A stretch of 64,000 bases of DNA from Candidatus Zixiibacteriota bacterium. GTDB taxonomy: Bacteria > RBG-13-66-14 > B26-G2 > WVWN01. Location: the NCBI GenBank assembly GCA_030613505.1, contig JAUWLW010000002.1, positions 49,424-113,423 on the forward strand, read 5' to 3'. Shown here one piece after another: positions 23,781-33,340 of the stretch. Position 1 is the stretch's first letter. The number at the start of each line of letters is the position of its first letter. A model generated the notes under the pieces. It had not been told where the DNA came from. It did not search any database and saw only the letters and a list, made by a program, of their open reading frames with translations. The position numbers and the translations under genes are program-made.

Positions 23781-24887
23781 TTAGTGCGTTTGGGCCAAGG
23801 CCGTCGCGAGCTCCGCCAGCTTGTAGAGTGAGGCGACGGCGATTCTTTCCTCGGTGGTGTGCGGTTTTTCCATGCCGCAGCCGAGGACGACGGCAGCGAT
23901 GCCGCGCTCGTTGAAGACGTTGGCGTCCGAGCCGCCGCCCCCCGCGACGAATTTCGGTTTCAGCCGTACGGCTCGAGCGGCGCGTGAGAACAACGCTACC
24001 GGCGCGGCGTCTTCAGTAAGGTGGTAGGAAAAGTAAGCTTTTTCCCACGTGATGTCGACGTCGCCGCCGAATTCCGCGGCGGCTTTTTTCGCGACGTCGG
24101 TTACGTGGGCGACTTGGGCCGCTAATTTCGAAGCGTCGTGAGAACGTACTTCGCCTTCGATCCGGGCGCTCTCCGACACGATGTTCGTCGCCCGGCCGCC
24201 GGAGATAAGGCCGATGTTGGCCGTGGTTTCGTGGTCTATCCGCCCCAACCGCATGCCGGCTACGGCCGAGGCCGCCATTTGGATGGCGTTGATGCCTTTT
24301 TCGGGCTCTATGCCGGCGTGGGCGGCGCGGCCGCGAAAGGTCGCCTTTACGATTTCCGATCCGGGGGCGGCGTTGACGGCGTACCCGGGCGGTTCCGACG
24401 CGTCGAGGACGAAGGCCGTTTTACTAACTATGGGGCCGTAGTCGGCGTGTTTCGCCCCCAGAAGGCCGATCTCTTCGGCGACGGTGAACAATATCTCGAG
24501 CGGCCGGGGCTTAATTAGGCCGTCGGCGACTTCGGCCAACTCGAGCAGCACGGCGACCGCGGCGCGGTCGTCGGCGCCGAGTATCGTATCGCCCTTACTG
24601 TAGACGTAGCCGTTCCTGACCCGGGGCTGAACGCCGACGCACGGCTCAACCGTGTCCAGATGCGCCACCAGTAGAATGGGTTCCCCCCGGCCGTCTATTT
24701 TTACGAGTACGTTGCCGGCGTCGCCGCCTATGGCGTCGCCCGCGCCGTCTTCGGCGACGGGTATATTGCCGTCGAGCCGTTCTAAGATATAATCGGCTAC
24801 GTCGCGTTCCCTTTTGCCCGGGCCGTAGAGAGCGGCGAGTTCTTTAAACGTCCGGAGGAGTTTGCGCCGGTTTATCTTGGCTGCCAT
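23781..24887 (-). CDS. M20-family metallopeptidase (tripeptidase T-like)
   Basis: This 368-residue cytoplasmic exopeptidase has a two-zinc site read from AHLDTV, GADDRAAVA, TVAEEIGLLGA and VLDAS, and the C-terminal His in MEKPHTTEE; the lid domain sits about residues 180-290. Sequence style matches PepT-like tripeptidases. It follows the NHL-repeat lipoprotein gene with a 3-bp gap on the minus strand. Confidence 0.9.
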   Translation of the reverse strand: MAAKINRRKLLRTFKELAALYGPGKRERDVADYILERLDGNIPVAEDGAGDAIGGDAGNVLVKIDGRGEPILLVAHLDTVEPCVGVQPRVRNGYVYSKGDTILGADDRAAVAVLLELAEVADGLIKPRPLEILFTVAEEIGLLGAKHADYGPIVSKTAFVLDASEPPGYAVNAAPGSEIVKATFRGRAAHAGIEPEKGINAIQMAASAVAGMRLGRIDHETTANIGLISGGRATNIVSESARIEGEVRSHDASKLAAQVAHVTDVAKKAAAEFGGDVDITWEKAYFSYHLTEDAAPVALFSRAARAVRLKPKFVAGGGGSDANVFNERGIAAVVLGCGMEKPHTTEERIAVASLYKLAELATALAQTH

Positions 24888-24890
24888 AAC

Positions 24891-25934
24891 TCAGTTTTCG
24901 CTCCAAACGGCCAGCGCCGCGGGGCCGCTAAACCCCGAAATCGTATTTACTAGTTTTCCGTCGCGGTCGTATATTTTTACGTTACCGCCGCCCATCTCGG
25001 CGACGCATATCCGGCCGGTCTTCTCGTCGACGAAGACGTCCTCGGGGTGGGCGAGGCCGGACACGACGAAGGTCGCTACAGCGGCGTAATTTTTATGCGT
25101 ACCCGTTACGCCCCGCGGCAAAGCCACAAGTAAGCCTTTGCCCGTATCCACGACGTACACCACTTTCGCCGTCTCGGCCACGGCCAGGGCGACCGGCGCG
25201 TCGAAACCCTCTACCGACGCGAGCTCGGCGGCGTTGACGGAGAGCCGAACGACGCGTCCTTCCACGCGGCTGCTAGCCCAACCTTTGCCGTCGGCGTCCG
25301 CCGCGACCGCCCACGGGTTTTCCATACCCGTGAAGCGCCCTACCTCCACCGTCCTGACCGAGATATTACCTGTCGCCGTCGCCGCCACTTTCACGACGGC
25401 GTCGTTACCTTCGTCCGCTACCCACACGTCGCCGGCGGCGGGGTCGGCCGAAATGCCGCGCGGGTACTTAAAACCCGAGACCTTGGCCAGTACGTTGCCG
25501 TCGGCGTCGAGGCGCAATACGCGGTTGTTGCCGCGGTCCGAGATCCAACATTCGGCGGACGATTGAGATACCGAGAGGTCCGCGGCGTTGAGAACGAGGG
25601 CTTCCACCTCCGGGTCGGGAGAAGCGTAGAGCGGGTTGCCGCCGGCGTCGAACTTCCGGATCCGGTTAGTGTAGAAGTCGCATACCCACGCCGCGCCGTC
25701 TTTCGCGTATACGTCTATGGCGTTGGGCTTGCTGAAGATGCCCGGGCCGCCGACGAATTTGAGGAGGTTTCCCGTGTCGTCGTATATGACTACTTCTGAG
25801 TCCGGTTGGTCGGCGATCCAAATCCTCGTACCGGCGATTGGGCCGCCGTTGCCTTCCGTGTCCGGGCCGCAGCCGGCCAGGACGCCGGCTAAGGTCAGGA
25901 CAGCGGCGCAGAGTATCAATTTTTTCGAAAGCAT
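24891..25934 (-). CDS. NHL-repeat beta-propeller lipoprotein
   Basis: The 347-residue protein has a lipobox (LAGC, Cys22) and then six or so NHL-type blades with repeated phrases such as NAIDV...WVCDFYTNRIRKFD, GNNRVLRLDADGNVL and GNDAVVKV. Such propellers usually bind ligands or proteins at the cell surface or periplasm; no catalytic motif is visible. It is the first gene of a pair with the M20 peptidase. The Shine-Dalgarno is AGAAGGA. Confidence 0.85.
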   Translation of the reverse strand: MLSKKLILCAAVLTLAGVLAGCGPDTEGNGGPIAGTRIWIADQPDSEVVIYDDTGNLLKFVGGPGIFSKPNAIDVYAKDGAAWVCDFYTNRIRKFDAGGNPLYASPDPEVEALVLNAADLSVSQSSAECWISDRGNNRVLRLDADGNVLAKVSGFKYPRGISADPAAGDVWVADEGNDAVVKVAATATGNISVRTVEVGRFTGMENPWAVAADADGKGWASSRVEGRVVRLSVNAAELASVEGFDAPVALAVAETAKVVYVVDTGKGLLVALPRGVTGTHKNYAAVATFVVSGLAHPEDVFVDEKTGRICVAEMGGGNVKIYDRDGKLVNTISGFSGPAALAVWSEN

Positions 25935-26028
25935 TTTTTATCCTTCTATGCGCGTAGATTAACCGCGACTTTTTAATGGTGAGACTTAAATTACGATCCC
26001 GGCTAACGATAATATACGTCGCCGCTTT

Positions 26029-27327
26029 TCACAATACGGCTTTCGCCGCGCCCGGCTTTGGGGGCGATTTAATTGAGGCGAATACAAAGGCCGCGGCGAC
26101 TTCCAACACCGCGAGGGAAGCGACGGCGAGGCGGTACTTCCCGACGGGCCACGCCGCGGCGAAATATACGATTGTGCCCCACAATAGCGGCCCGATTATG
26201 GCGGCGACGCGGCTGGAGAGCGAGTACAAACCGAAAAATTCTCCTTGTTCGTGCTCGCCGACCAGGCTGGCCAAAAAAGGCCTGGCCGCGGTCCAGGTGA
26301 AACCCAGGCCCACGCCCACCAACGCGCCGCCGACCCAAAATAGAACAGGGTGATTTGCGACAGCGATAAAGATAAAAGTCGCCGCCCAACCCACAGCCGT
26401 CGCGATGGTCGTCTTGCGGGGGCCCCACCGGTCCGTTACGAACCCCGCGACCGCTGCCCCCGCTACCGCGAACGTCGTCGCGACGATGAAAAACGGGATC
26501 TTGGCGGCGTCGGGCATGCCGAAGACGACGTTGGCGTACACCGCCATGAAGATTATCGCCGTAGCCACCGGGTCCTGTAGGAGTACGTTTCCGATCAAGA
26601 ACCTAAATACGTCGGGCCGTTCGCGCGCCCGTTTGAACGTATTTACGACTTTACGCAGACCCCACCACGCGGACCGGCGTTCCGCCCCCGCCGCGGCTTC
26701 TTTTACCAAAAGGAAGGTCGGTATCGAAAAAATCAGGAATATAAGAGCGGTCGGTACAAAAGCCGACGTCCGGCCCTCCGCGAAGCCCGGTATCCACCCT
26801 TTGACGAACGGCCACACGAGTAGAAGGCCGGCGATGGCGCCGACGTACCCCAACGCCGTCCCGAGCCCAGAGACGCGGCCGATTTGCCCGCGCGGCGCCG
26901 CGCCGCGAAGAAGCGCGTTGTAGAACGTCTGGCCACCGATGTAAAAGTAGTTAGCCAGCGCAAACGCGGCGAGTGCCAATACCCCTTTCCAGTAGATAGG
27001 GCGGATAAACGTTGCGACGTTGCCTATGGTTATCGTGAAGGCGACGCAGGCGCCGGTATAGACGAGTAGGCAGCGCAGCCGGTTTTTACGCGCGTCGGCG
27101 AGCGCGCCCAGCGCGGGCATCGTCAAGCCTACCGCCACCATCGACGCGGCGTAAGCTATGCTGTACGATATGTCCTCGAACCCCAGGTCTACGATTATCC
27201 ACTGGGCGAAGTACATCGTTATGATGTTCATCGAGAAGATCGTGTTGGCGAAGTCGTACGTCGCCCACGCCCACGCTCGCCTGGGGAGCGAGAGGTATAA
27301 CGCGTCGGCTATGCGGCGCCAAAACAT
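26029..27327 (-). CDS. MFS transporter, UMF1 (Atg22-like) family
   Basis: The start ATG at 27327 gives 432 residues with 12 helices and the UMF1 landmark WATYDFANTIFSMN. Family members efflux amino acids from fungal vacuoles; bacterial roles are less known. The frame stays open to 27612, but that extension overlaps hutI and is arginine-rich, so it is not coding. It begins 2 bp after the hutI stop and is the last gene of a minus-strand operon, consistent with transport of amino acids or their breakdown products. Confidence 0.85.
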   Translation of the reverse strand: MFWRRIADALYLSLPRRAWAWATYDFANTIFSMNIITMYFAQWIIVDLGFEDISYSIAYAASMVAVGLTMPALGALADARKNRLRCLLVYTGACVAFTITIGNVATFIRPIYWKGVLALAAFALANYFYIGGQTFYNALLRGAAPRGQIGRVSGLGTALGYVGAIAGLLLVWPFVKGWIPGFAEGRTSAFVPTALIFLIFSIPTFLLVKEAAAGAERRSAWWGLRKVVNTFKRARERPDVFRFLIGNVLLQDPVATAIIFMAVYANVVFGMPDAAKIPFFIVATTFAVAGAAVAGFVTDRWGPRKTTIATAVGWAATFIFIAVANHPVLFWVGGALVGVGLGFTWTAARPFLASLVGEHEQGEFFGLYSLSSRVAAIIGPLLWGTIVYFAAAWPVGKYRLAVASLAVLEVAAAFVFASIKSPPKPGAAKAVL

Positions 27328-27329
27328 TT

Positions 27330-28595
27330 TTAAGGATTGAAACGAGGCGGGGCGTCGCGGTATACGACTTTTCCGTCCGCGACCGTGGCCCAGGCGCGCG
27401 TAGGTCCCCAGTCGTAGAATAGTTCGTCGACGTCGGCCGCGTCGAAGACGGCGACGTCCGCGGCCTTGCCCGGCTCGAGGGAACCGAGCCGGTCCGCGCG
27501 CCCCAGCGAATAGGCCGCGTTTATAGTAACGGCGTGGAGCATCTCGGTCGGCGTCATCTTCAAATAAGTCGTCCCGGGCGTGAGTATCGTGCGCAGCGAC
27601 GCGGCGTGGCACGAGCCCGGGTTGTGGTCGCTCGCGACCGCTACCAACGCGCCGGCATCTATCAGTTTCCGCGCCGGCGCGAAATGGCTCGAGCCCAGGA
27701 AGACGGTCGTCCCGGGAAGCAAAACCGCCACCGTATCCGAGCCGGCCAACGCGTCAATCCCGGCCGTCGTCACGACCGCCAGGTGGTCGACGGACGCCGC
27801 GCCCATCTCGACGGCCAACTCCGTGCCGCCCAGGGGCTCGAATTCGTCGGCGTGGAGGCGCAGCTTCAGGCCGGCGTCGCGGGCCGCGGCGAGGACGGCA
27901 CGCGTCTCGTCGACGTTGAAGGCGCCGCGGTCGCAGAAGACGTCGGCATATTCGGCGAGGCCTTCCGCGGTTACGGCTGGAATCATTTCGTCTGTCAATA
28001 ACGCGACGAAGTCGTCGCGGCGGTCTGCGTACTCGGACGGTATCGCGTGGGCCCCCAGGAAGGTGGGGATAATTTTTAGCGGGAGTTCTTTACCCAAACG
28101 CGCCGCGGCCCGGAGCATTTTGAGTTCGTCCTCGGTCGTCAGGCCGTAGCCGCTCTTTACTTCCGCGGCCGTGGTCCCGTGGCTTAAAAATACTTCGGCA
28201 CGGCGGCGGGCCGACGATAGGAGGTCGTCTTCGCTCGCGGCACGCGTATCTCGGACCGTGGCGTGGATGCCGCCGCCGCCCTCGAATATCTCCAAGTAAG
28301 AAGCGCCGGCCAGGCGGCGTTCGTACTCGTCGGCCCGGGAGCCGCCGTAAACCAGGTGGGTGTGGCAGTCGACCAGGCCCGGGGTGACGAGGCGGCCGCC
28401 GCAGTCGAGGACTTCGCAATCGGCGCCCGCTAGCTTCTCGACGTCGGTCCGGGGCCCGGCGGCGACTATAAGGCCGTCCCGCGCGAGCAGCGCGTCGCCC
28501 GCGGCAACCGTCTTTTCGGCCAGCGCGGCGCCGCGCCTCGGCCCGCCCGCCGCTGTGAATATCTGGCCGGCGTTATATATTAACAATTCGCCCAT
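27330..28595 (-). CDS. hutI: Imidazolonepropionase
   Basis: HutI hydrolyses 4-imidazolone-5-propanoate to N-formimino-L-glutamate, the third step of histidine degradation. The 421 residues show the metal site VDCHTHLVYGGSR, the EVKSGYGLTTEDELKML stretch, LHADEFEPLGG and ASDHNPGSCH. It lies between the M29 peptidase gene (2-bp gap) and a UMF1 transporter gene. hutH, hutU and the later hut genes are not in the window, so the pathway is split. Confidence 0.95.
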   Translation of the reverse strand: MGELLIYNAGQIFTAAGGPRRGAALAEKTVAAGDALLARDGLIVAAGPRTDVEKLAGADCEVLDCGGRLVTPGLVDCHTHLVYGGSRADEYERRLAGASYLEIFEGGGGIHATVRDTRAASEDDLLSSARRRAEVFLSHGTTAAEVKSGYGLTTEDELKMLRAAARLGKELPLKIIPTFLGAHAIPSEYADRRDDFVALLTDEMIPAVTAEGLAEYADVFCDRGAFNVDETRAVLAAARDAGLKLRLHADEFEPLGGTELAVEMGAASVDHLAVVTTAGIDALAGSDTVAVLLPGTTVFLGSSHFAPARKLIDAGALVAVASDHNPGSCHAASLRTILTPGTTYLKMTPTEMLHAVTINAAYSLGRADRLGSLEPGKAADVAVFDAADVDELFYDWGPTRAWATVADGKVVYRDAPPRFNP

Positions 28596-28597
28596 CG

Positions 28598-29560
28598 TTA
28601 GAAGTTGGGTACGCCCTCCTCCAATATGGTCGCGCCGCCGTCGGTGACGAGCGTCGGCGACAGGATTACGCCGTCGACGTGCACGGCGACGTCGTTGGCG
28701 CCGCCGAAGCCGACGTTGTTTCCGAGCGCGAGGTGGACAGTGCCGGCGATTTTTTCGTCCTCCAGGACTACGCCCGTGAGTTGGGCCGTGGGGTGGGTGC
28801 CGATGCCTATTTCGGCCAGTACCCTTCCGCCCTTGCCGAAGGGCTCGAGCAAAGCGCGGAGGGCGTCGGCCTTCTCGCCGCCCTCGATAAACGTCGCGAC
28901 GCCGTCCTCGAAGGTAATTCTAATCGGTTCGGTCATAAGGCCCAGGCCGGCGAACGAGCCGTCGAATACCGCCACGCCCGTGCTGCCTTCCGAGGCCGGC
29001 CCCGCGCATACTTCGCCCGCCGGTAAGTTGCCGAAATCGCCCGGGTCGTAGTACGTGCCGGTATCGGCGAAGTATTCGAGGTCCGTGGCGTTAATCGTCA
29101 TGTCTGTCCCGGCCGGCGACGTAAGGCGGAAGTGTTTTACGCCCGCGAGCGAATCGGCCAGTTTACGGCTTCGGGCGGCGACGTCGCGGTAGTCGACGGC
29201 CATCGTGCGGACCATTATGTCTTCGGTTATGCCGGGCATGGACGCGCAGCGGGCGCCCGCTTTGCTGGCGGCCTTGCGGGCGCGGGTGTGCGACAACGAA
29301 GCTTTCGTCGCCAGCAATAAAACTTGGCTCTCACGCATAAGGGCCGCGACCGGCTCCGGCGGCTCCTCACCGCTGACGCGCCGAGGTTTCATAATATTGA
29401 GTATTGGGTCCGCCCCCAGTTCGCCCGCTTCGCGCGCCAACGCTTCGCCTACGGCGCGGACGACGTCGTCGGTTACGACCGTTACGACCTCGCCGGCGCG
29501 GACGCCCATGCAATCCGACAGCGTGCGTCGCGCGGCATCCTTCAAGTTGAAGTTACCCAT
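28598..29560 (-). CDS. M29-like metallo-aminopeptidase
   Basis: This 320-residue protein resembles the thermophilic aminopeptidase (M29) family: the C-terminal metal-binding stretch reads LAEIGIGTHPTAQLTG, then GTVHLALGNNVGFGG and DVAVHVDGVI. It would release N-terminal residues from peptides. It is shorter than the usual 400 residues. GGAGGAAC precedes the ATG; it follows the phosphatase-fold membrane gene by 19 bp and precedes hutI, suggesting a peptide and amino-acid catabolic operon. Confidence 0.87.
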   Translation of the reverse strand: MGNFNLKDAARRTLSDCMGVRAGEVVTVVTDDVVRAVGEALAREAGELGADPILNIMKPRRVSGEEPPEPVAALMRESQVLLLATKASLSHTRARKAASKAGARCASMPGITEDIMVRTMAVDYRDVAARSRKLADSLAGVKHFRLTSPAGTDMTINATDLEYFADTGTYYDPGDFGNLPAGEVCAGPASEGSTGVAVFDGSFAGLGLMTEPIRITFEDGVATFIEGGEKADALRALLEPFGKGGRVLAEIGIGTHPTAQLTGVVLEDEKIAGTVHLALGNNVGFGGANDVAVHVDGVILSPTLVTDGGATILEEGVPNF

Positions 29561-29579
29561 ATCGTTCCTCCGGCCGGGC

Positions 29580-31373
29580 TTATAGGTACCCTAGGCTGTG
29601 CAGTTTCTTCATCATATCGGCGTCGGCGGGGGCGCCCGCCGGCAGCGGCGGTTGGGCCGCAAAATGTTCCTCCAGCCGCTTGAGCAGCGCGCGCGTGATA
29701 TCCAAACTGGCCCGCGCCAGATTTTGCGTTTCTCCCGGGTCGGCTTCCAGGTCGTATAGTTCAACCGCGCCGGTGCCGGCGTCGAGGACGAGTTTGTATA
29801 GCGGGCTCGAGCCGTCGGCGCGGGAGATTACCATTCGATAGTTGAGGTCTCCCTCCAACGATTCGCCGAAGACGACGTCGCCGGCCATAAGGGTTGACTC
29901 GTCCCCGCCACGTGCCGGGTCGGAGGAATCAGCCGCGAGATTGTCCAATAAGAAATCGTACAACGTTCCCAGCGCAACCAAGTCATGTTCGATTTTGATT
30001 GCTGCGCGGGTTAGGCCGCCGAACCCGGGCGGCGCGGCGACGAGCAGCGGTACGCGCATGCACGGCTCGTAGACGTAACGGCCGTGGTCGTAGTAATAGT
30101 CATGCTCGCCCAAACTCTCGCCGTGGTCGGCGACGGCGACGACGACCGTATTTTCGCGCAGGCCCAAATCGTGAAGGGCTGCGAGCAGTTGCCCTACGTG
30201 GGCGTCCATAAACGCGACCTCGCCGTCGTATAGTCGGACCTGGGCGCTTTCGGCGTCGGTTAAGCCCCGGTACGCGTCCGGCGGTTCGTACGGCGTATGC
30301 GGGTCGAAGTAATGGACCCACAGGAAGAACGGCCTGTTTACTGGATTTTCGAGCCAACGGATCGCCGGCGGCGTTACTTCGTCGGCGGGGCGTTGGAGGC
30401 GCGCTTTGGCGTCGATAACCCCGAGCGAGCCGGCGAGACGTAGGAAGGTAAGGCGGCTCAACGCGTCGGCCGCGGCGAAGTCGTCGTCGAAAAACTCGAA
30501 TCCCCGAGCGAAACCGAGCTTCGACGAGACGGTGAAAGCCGCGACGACGGCTCCGGTCCGATAGCCGCGGGACCGGAGGACCTCGGCCATAGTAGGCGGG
30601 TCTGCCCCCAGCGGCACGCCGTTTTGGACTACGCCGTTCTCGCGCGGCGTTAGGCCGGTAAGAAGCGCCGCGTGGCTTGGCCCCGTCAGCGGCATGGGGC
30701 AGTACGCACGGGCGAAGGTCACGCTCGAGGCGGCCAAGCGGTCGAGGTTAGGGGTGAGGCCGGGCGGGCCGCCGTACGTGCCCAGGCGGTCGGCGCGGGT
30801 GGTATCCATGGTGATGAGTAATAAGTTTGCGGCGTCTTTGGGGGGCGATGTTTCGGGGGGGCCGAGGCGCAGGCTCGAGCCGGCCGCGGCTACGCTTACG
30901 GCTACGGCGCCGGCGAGAAGTAACGCGAACGCCGCCGCCGGCCAGCGACGGCGGACCTTGATGGGCGGCGCGAACCGCACCAGGAGCCAACATACCGCGA
31001 GCAACGCGGCGTCGGCGCCAAGGCTCGCCGGGTGGAGTTTAGCCGGGAGGACGTTGGCGTTTAAGTAGTACCCGCCGTAGAACAGAAGGGCCGCGGCGAC
31101 GGCGAACGTAACGCCGGCGGTGCGTTCGCCTAGTATAAACCGCCCGGGCCGCGTCCGACGGGCCAGCGCGAATACTAACCCCGCCAGAAGCGCGGCCGCC
31201 CCGGCGAAAGCGAACGCGGCGAGTACGAGTAGGACGACGCCTATCCGTGAAGTCGTCAGCTCAACGTCGAAAGCCGCGAGGGCCGCGGCCTCCCAAGCGC
31301 CGATAAGGCCCCCTGTCAAGGAGGCCCCCAAGGCGAACATAATTATGGACGGTTGGTGCGTACCAGTATTCAT
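29580..31373 (-). CDS. Membrane alkaline-phosphatase-superfamily enzyme (sulfatase-like, Thr nucleophile)
   Basis: The 597 residues comprise about five N-terminal TM helices (to residue 165) and an extracytoplasmic sulfatase-fold domain starting at LLLITMDTTRADRLG (metal ligand Asp190). The position of the formylglycine Cys/Ser is Thr230 (PLTGPSHAALLTG), and the second metal site reads ADHGESLGEH. A Thr nucleophile is typical of phospho-transferases such as LtaS and EptA rather than sulfatases, so transfer or hydrolysis of a phosphate ester at the envelope is more likely. It is coupled to the lipoprotein gene upstream. Confidence 0.82.
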   Translation of the reverse strand: MNTGTHQPSIIMFALGASLTGGLIGAWEAAALAAFDVELTTSRIGVVLLVLAAFAFAGAAALLAGLVFALARRTRPGRFILGERTAGVTFAVAAALLFYGGYYLNANVLPAKLHPASLGADAALLAVCWLLVRFAPPIKVRRRWPAAAFALLLAGAVAVSVAAAGSSLRLGPPETSPPKDAANLLLITMDTTRADRLGTYGGPPGLTPNLDRLAASSVTFARAYCPMPLTGPSHAALLTGLTPRENGVVQNGVPLGADPPTMAEVLRSRGYRTGAVVAAFTVSSKLGFARGFEFFDDDFAAADALSRLTFLRLAGSLGVIDAKARLQRPADEVTPPAIRWLENPVNRPFFLWVHYFDPHTPYEPPDAYRGLTDAESAQVRLYDGEVAFMDAHVGQLLAALHDLGLRENTVVVAVADHGESLGEHDYYYDHGRYVYEPCMRVPLLVAAPPGFGGLTRAAIKIEHDLVALGTLYDFLLDNLAADSSDPARGGDESTLMAGDVVFGESLEGDLNYRMVISRADGSSPLYKLVLDAGTGAVELYDLEADPGETQNLARASLDITRALLKRLEEHFAAQPPLPAGAPADADMMKKLHSLGYL

Positions 31374-31374
31374 A

Positions 31375-32109
31375 TTATCCGAACTCCACGTAGAATTCCG
31401 TGGTTACCTTTATAAGTTCGTCGAGCTCCGCCCGGCGCGTTTCCCGGTCGGCCGCTTCGGCGAATTTCTCGACGCCGTCGTAGACTTTATCTTTAAGGTC
31501 GTCGAACTTGTCTTCGCGGCCGCGGGCGGACGGCGGCATCGTCGAGCCGAAGAAGTTTTTTTGCGCCTCGCGCATGTTGGGCATAATGTGCTTCATGTCG
31601 TTGAAGCGCTTCTCGGCGAACGCGAGGTTCATCTCGTCGGCGATCACGAGCAGCCGCACCGCTTCGTCGCCGGCGGTATTTGTATTATTTTTCTCGTGCA
31701 ACACGAGGATTAATTTTTGGGCTTCTAAAATGCTGGCCTTGGCGCCGTCGGAATCGTCGGCGCCCACCTGGCTTTTTATATCGCCCATTATTTTGGTAAG
31801 CGAGGCGATGCGGTCGGCCCACTCGTTGTCGCCCTCCAATTCGTCGGGCGGCTCGTCCGGCCAGGCGTGCATAACTTCGCCGAACGCTTCCTCGCTTTGG
31901 GCCGCGGCTTCGGCCGCCTTCCCTTCATTTGGGGTCAGCGAGACGAAGCGAATGGCTTCCCGGAAAGCGGCGCAACCTTCGTCGAACTTCGCGATATCGG
32001 CCGCGGCGGCGGTCTCGCCGGTGCCCGGCCCTTCGGCCTTTTTCTTGGCGCAACCGAAAGCCAAAACCAGTAGTATTATTATACTTACGTAGACGAGAGC
32101 TTTTTTCAT
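31375..32109 (-). CDS. Lipoprotein of unknown function, helical
   Basis: This 244-residue protein has a lipobox (AFGC, Cys20), a short linker, and a mostly alpha-helical, Glu/Lys/Ala-rich body without Cys or heme motifs. I recognise no family. AGGAGG lies just before the ATG. The downstream phosphatase-fold gene begins 1 bp after its stop, so the two probably act together at the envelope. Confidence 0.8.
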   Translation of the reverse strand: MKKALVYVSIIILLVLAFGCAKKKAEGPGTGETAAAADIAKFDEGCAAFREAIRFVSLTPNEGKAAEAAAQSEEAFGEVMHAWPDEPPDELEGDNEWADRIASLTKIMGDIKSQVGADDSDGAKASILEAQKLILVLHEKNNTNTAGDEAVRLLVIADEMNLAFAEKRFNDMKHIMPNMREAQKNFFGSTMPPSARGREDKFDDLKDKVYDGVEKFAEAADRETRRAELDELIKVTTEFYVEFG

Positions 32110-32169
32110 TTCGTCCTCCTGTTAAACTTTTAGCCGAAGCTGTAGCGCCGGAACGTTCGTGGCGTGAAT

Positions 32170-33315
32170 TTAACACCCCGCGTCGAGGCTGTCAAGGAAA
32201 TCGTAAATGAGAGAAGCCGCGCCCGAGGCCGTTATCGCAGTTAGGCAACGGCGGTGGTCGCAGTCGGGGAAGTAGCCGTCTTCGTAGCAAGGGTGGCAAT
32301 CGGTTTCGTGCGTGAGAATTAGTGTCGGCGTATGCCACGGGCCGTTCACTTTAGGGTCGGTGGGGCCGAAGAAGGCTACGGTGGGCGTCCCCGCGGCCGC
32401 GGCGAGATGCATGGGCGCCGAGTCGTTACCTATGAAAGCCTTGGCTTTTTTGAATAGAAGGTATAAAGCCGGCAAGGACGTCTTGCCGGTGAGGTCGGCG
32501 ACGCCGGTGGCGGCGGCGACATCGGCGTTTAACGCCGCGTCGGAGGGGCCGCCCACGAGCGCGACGTTGTAGTCCGCTTTAAGGATATTGACGAGTTTTA
32601 CGTAACGTTCGGCGGGCCAGCGTTTAGCCTCCATTCGCGTCTTGGGATTAACGCCGCCGCCGGGCGCGACCAGCACCGGCGCCGAGTCGGCGAAGGGCGG
32701 TTCTCGGGAAAAATGCTCGGCTTCGGCCTCCGCCTCTTCACCCGACACGACCGTCAGCGGGCCCGGGTCGCCGGAGGCGCCGCAGGCGCGGGCGAGGTCG
32801 AAGTATTCCTCTACCTGGTGTCGGCGCTTGAGGCGAAGCACTTTCACGGTATGGGCGAAGCCGTCGCCGTCGCGGTCTAAGCCGACGCGGTTAGGTATGT
32901 CGGTCCAAGCGGCAAAGGCCGAGAATTCCCAGGCGTGGTGGAAAATTACGGCGAGGTCGAATTTTTCGCGCCCGAGCCGCTTCCTGAGTCGGCGCAACTT
33001 GCCGACGCGTCTTTTTACGAATAGTTCTTCCGGTACGGTCCAGACGCGGTCGAAGGCCGGCGCCGCCGCGGCGAGGGGCGCGGCCGCGGTGCCGGCGAGC
33101 AGCGTGACCTCGGCTCGAGGGAACAGTTGGCGTAAGGCGGCGAAGGCCGGCGTAGCCATCAAATATTCGCCGATGGCCCATAGTTTGACGACCAAGACCT
33201 TGCGTATTTCTTCGCGCGGCGGAAGCGGCGCTTCCCGCGGCCTGAGGGCCACTTTGGCGGTTGTTATCGCCGCGGCGCGAACGGCCCTTTTGAATATGTT
33301 TCGTTTCTTCGACAA
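32170..33315 (-). CDS. Glycosyltransferase family 9 (ADP-heptose:LPS heptosyltransferase-like)
   Basis: A GT-B enzyme of 381 residues. The GT9 signatures are KVLVVKLWAIGEYLMATPAFAALR, VAPGGGVNPKTRMEAKRWPAERY and FIGNDSAPMHLAAAAGTPTVAFFGPTDP. It would add heptose or a related sugar to the LPS inner core. The start is a TTG at 33315; the conserved domain begins only at residue 38, so a later start is possible. A 25-bp gap separates it from the GT39-like gene upstream. Confidence 0.9.
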   Translation of the reverse strand: MSKKRNIFKRAVRAAAITTAKVALRPREAPLPPREEIRKVLVVKLWAIGEYLMATPAFAALRQLFPRAEVTLLAGTAAAPLAAAAPAFDRVWTVPEELFVKRRVGKLRRLRKRLGREKFDLAVIFHHAWEFSAFAAWTDIPNRVGLDRDGDGFAHTVKVLRLKRRHQVEEYFDLARACGASGDPGPLTVVSGEEAEAEAEHFSREPPFADSAPVLVAPGGGVNPKTRMEAKRWPAERYVKLVNILKADYNVALVGGPSDAALNADVAAATGVADLTGKTSLPALYLLFKKAKAFIGNDSAPMHLAAAAGTPTVAFFGPTDPKVNGPWHTPTLILTHETDCHPCYEDGYFPDCDHRRCLTAITASGAASLIYDFLDSLDAGC

Positions 33316-33340
33316 GGTTAGTGACGCTGACGCGGCGGGT

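Noticed and set aside
26029-27612. A 527-codon form of the UMF1 transporter starting at 27612
   Set aside because: Its first 95 codons overlap hutI and translate to arginine-rich sequence; the start at 27327 is consistent with family length and the hutI stop.
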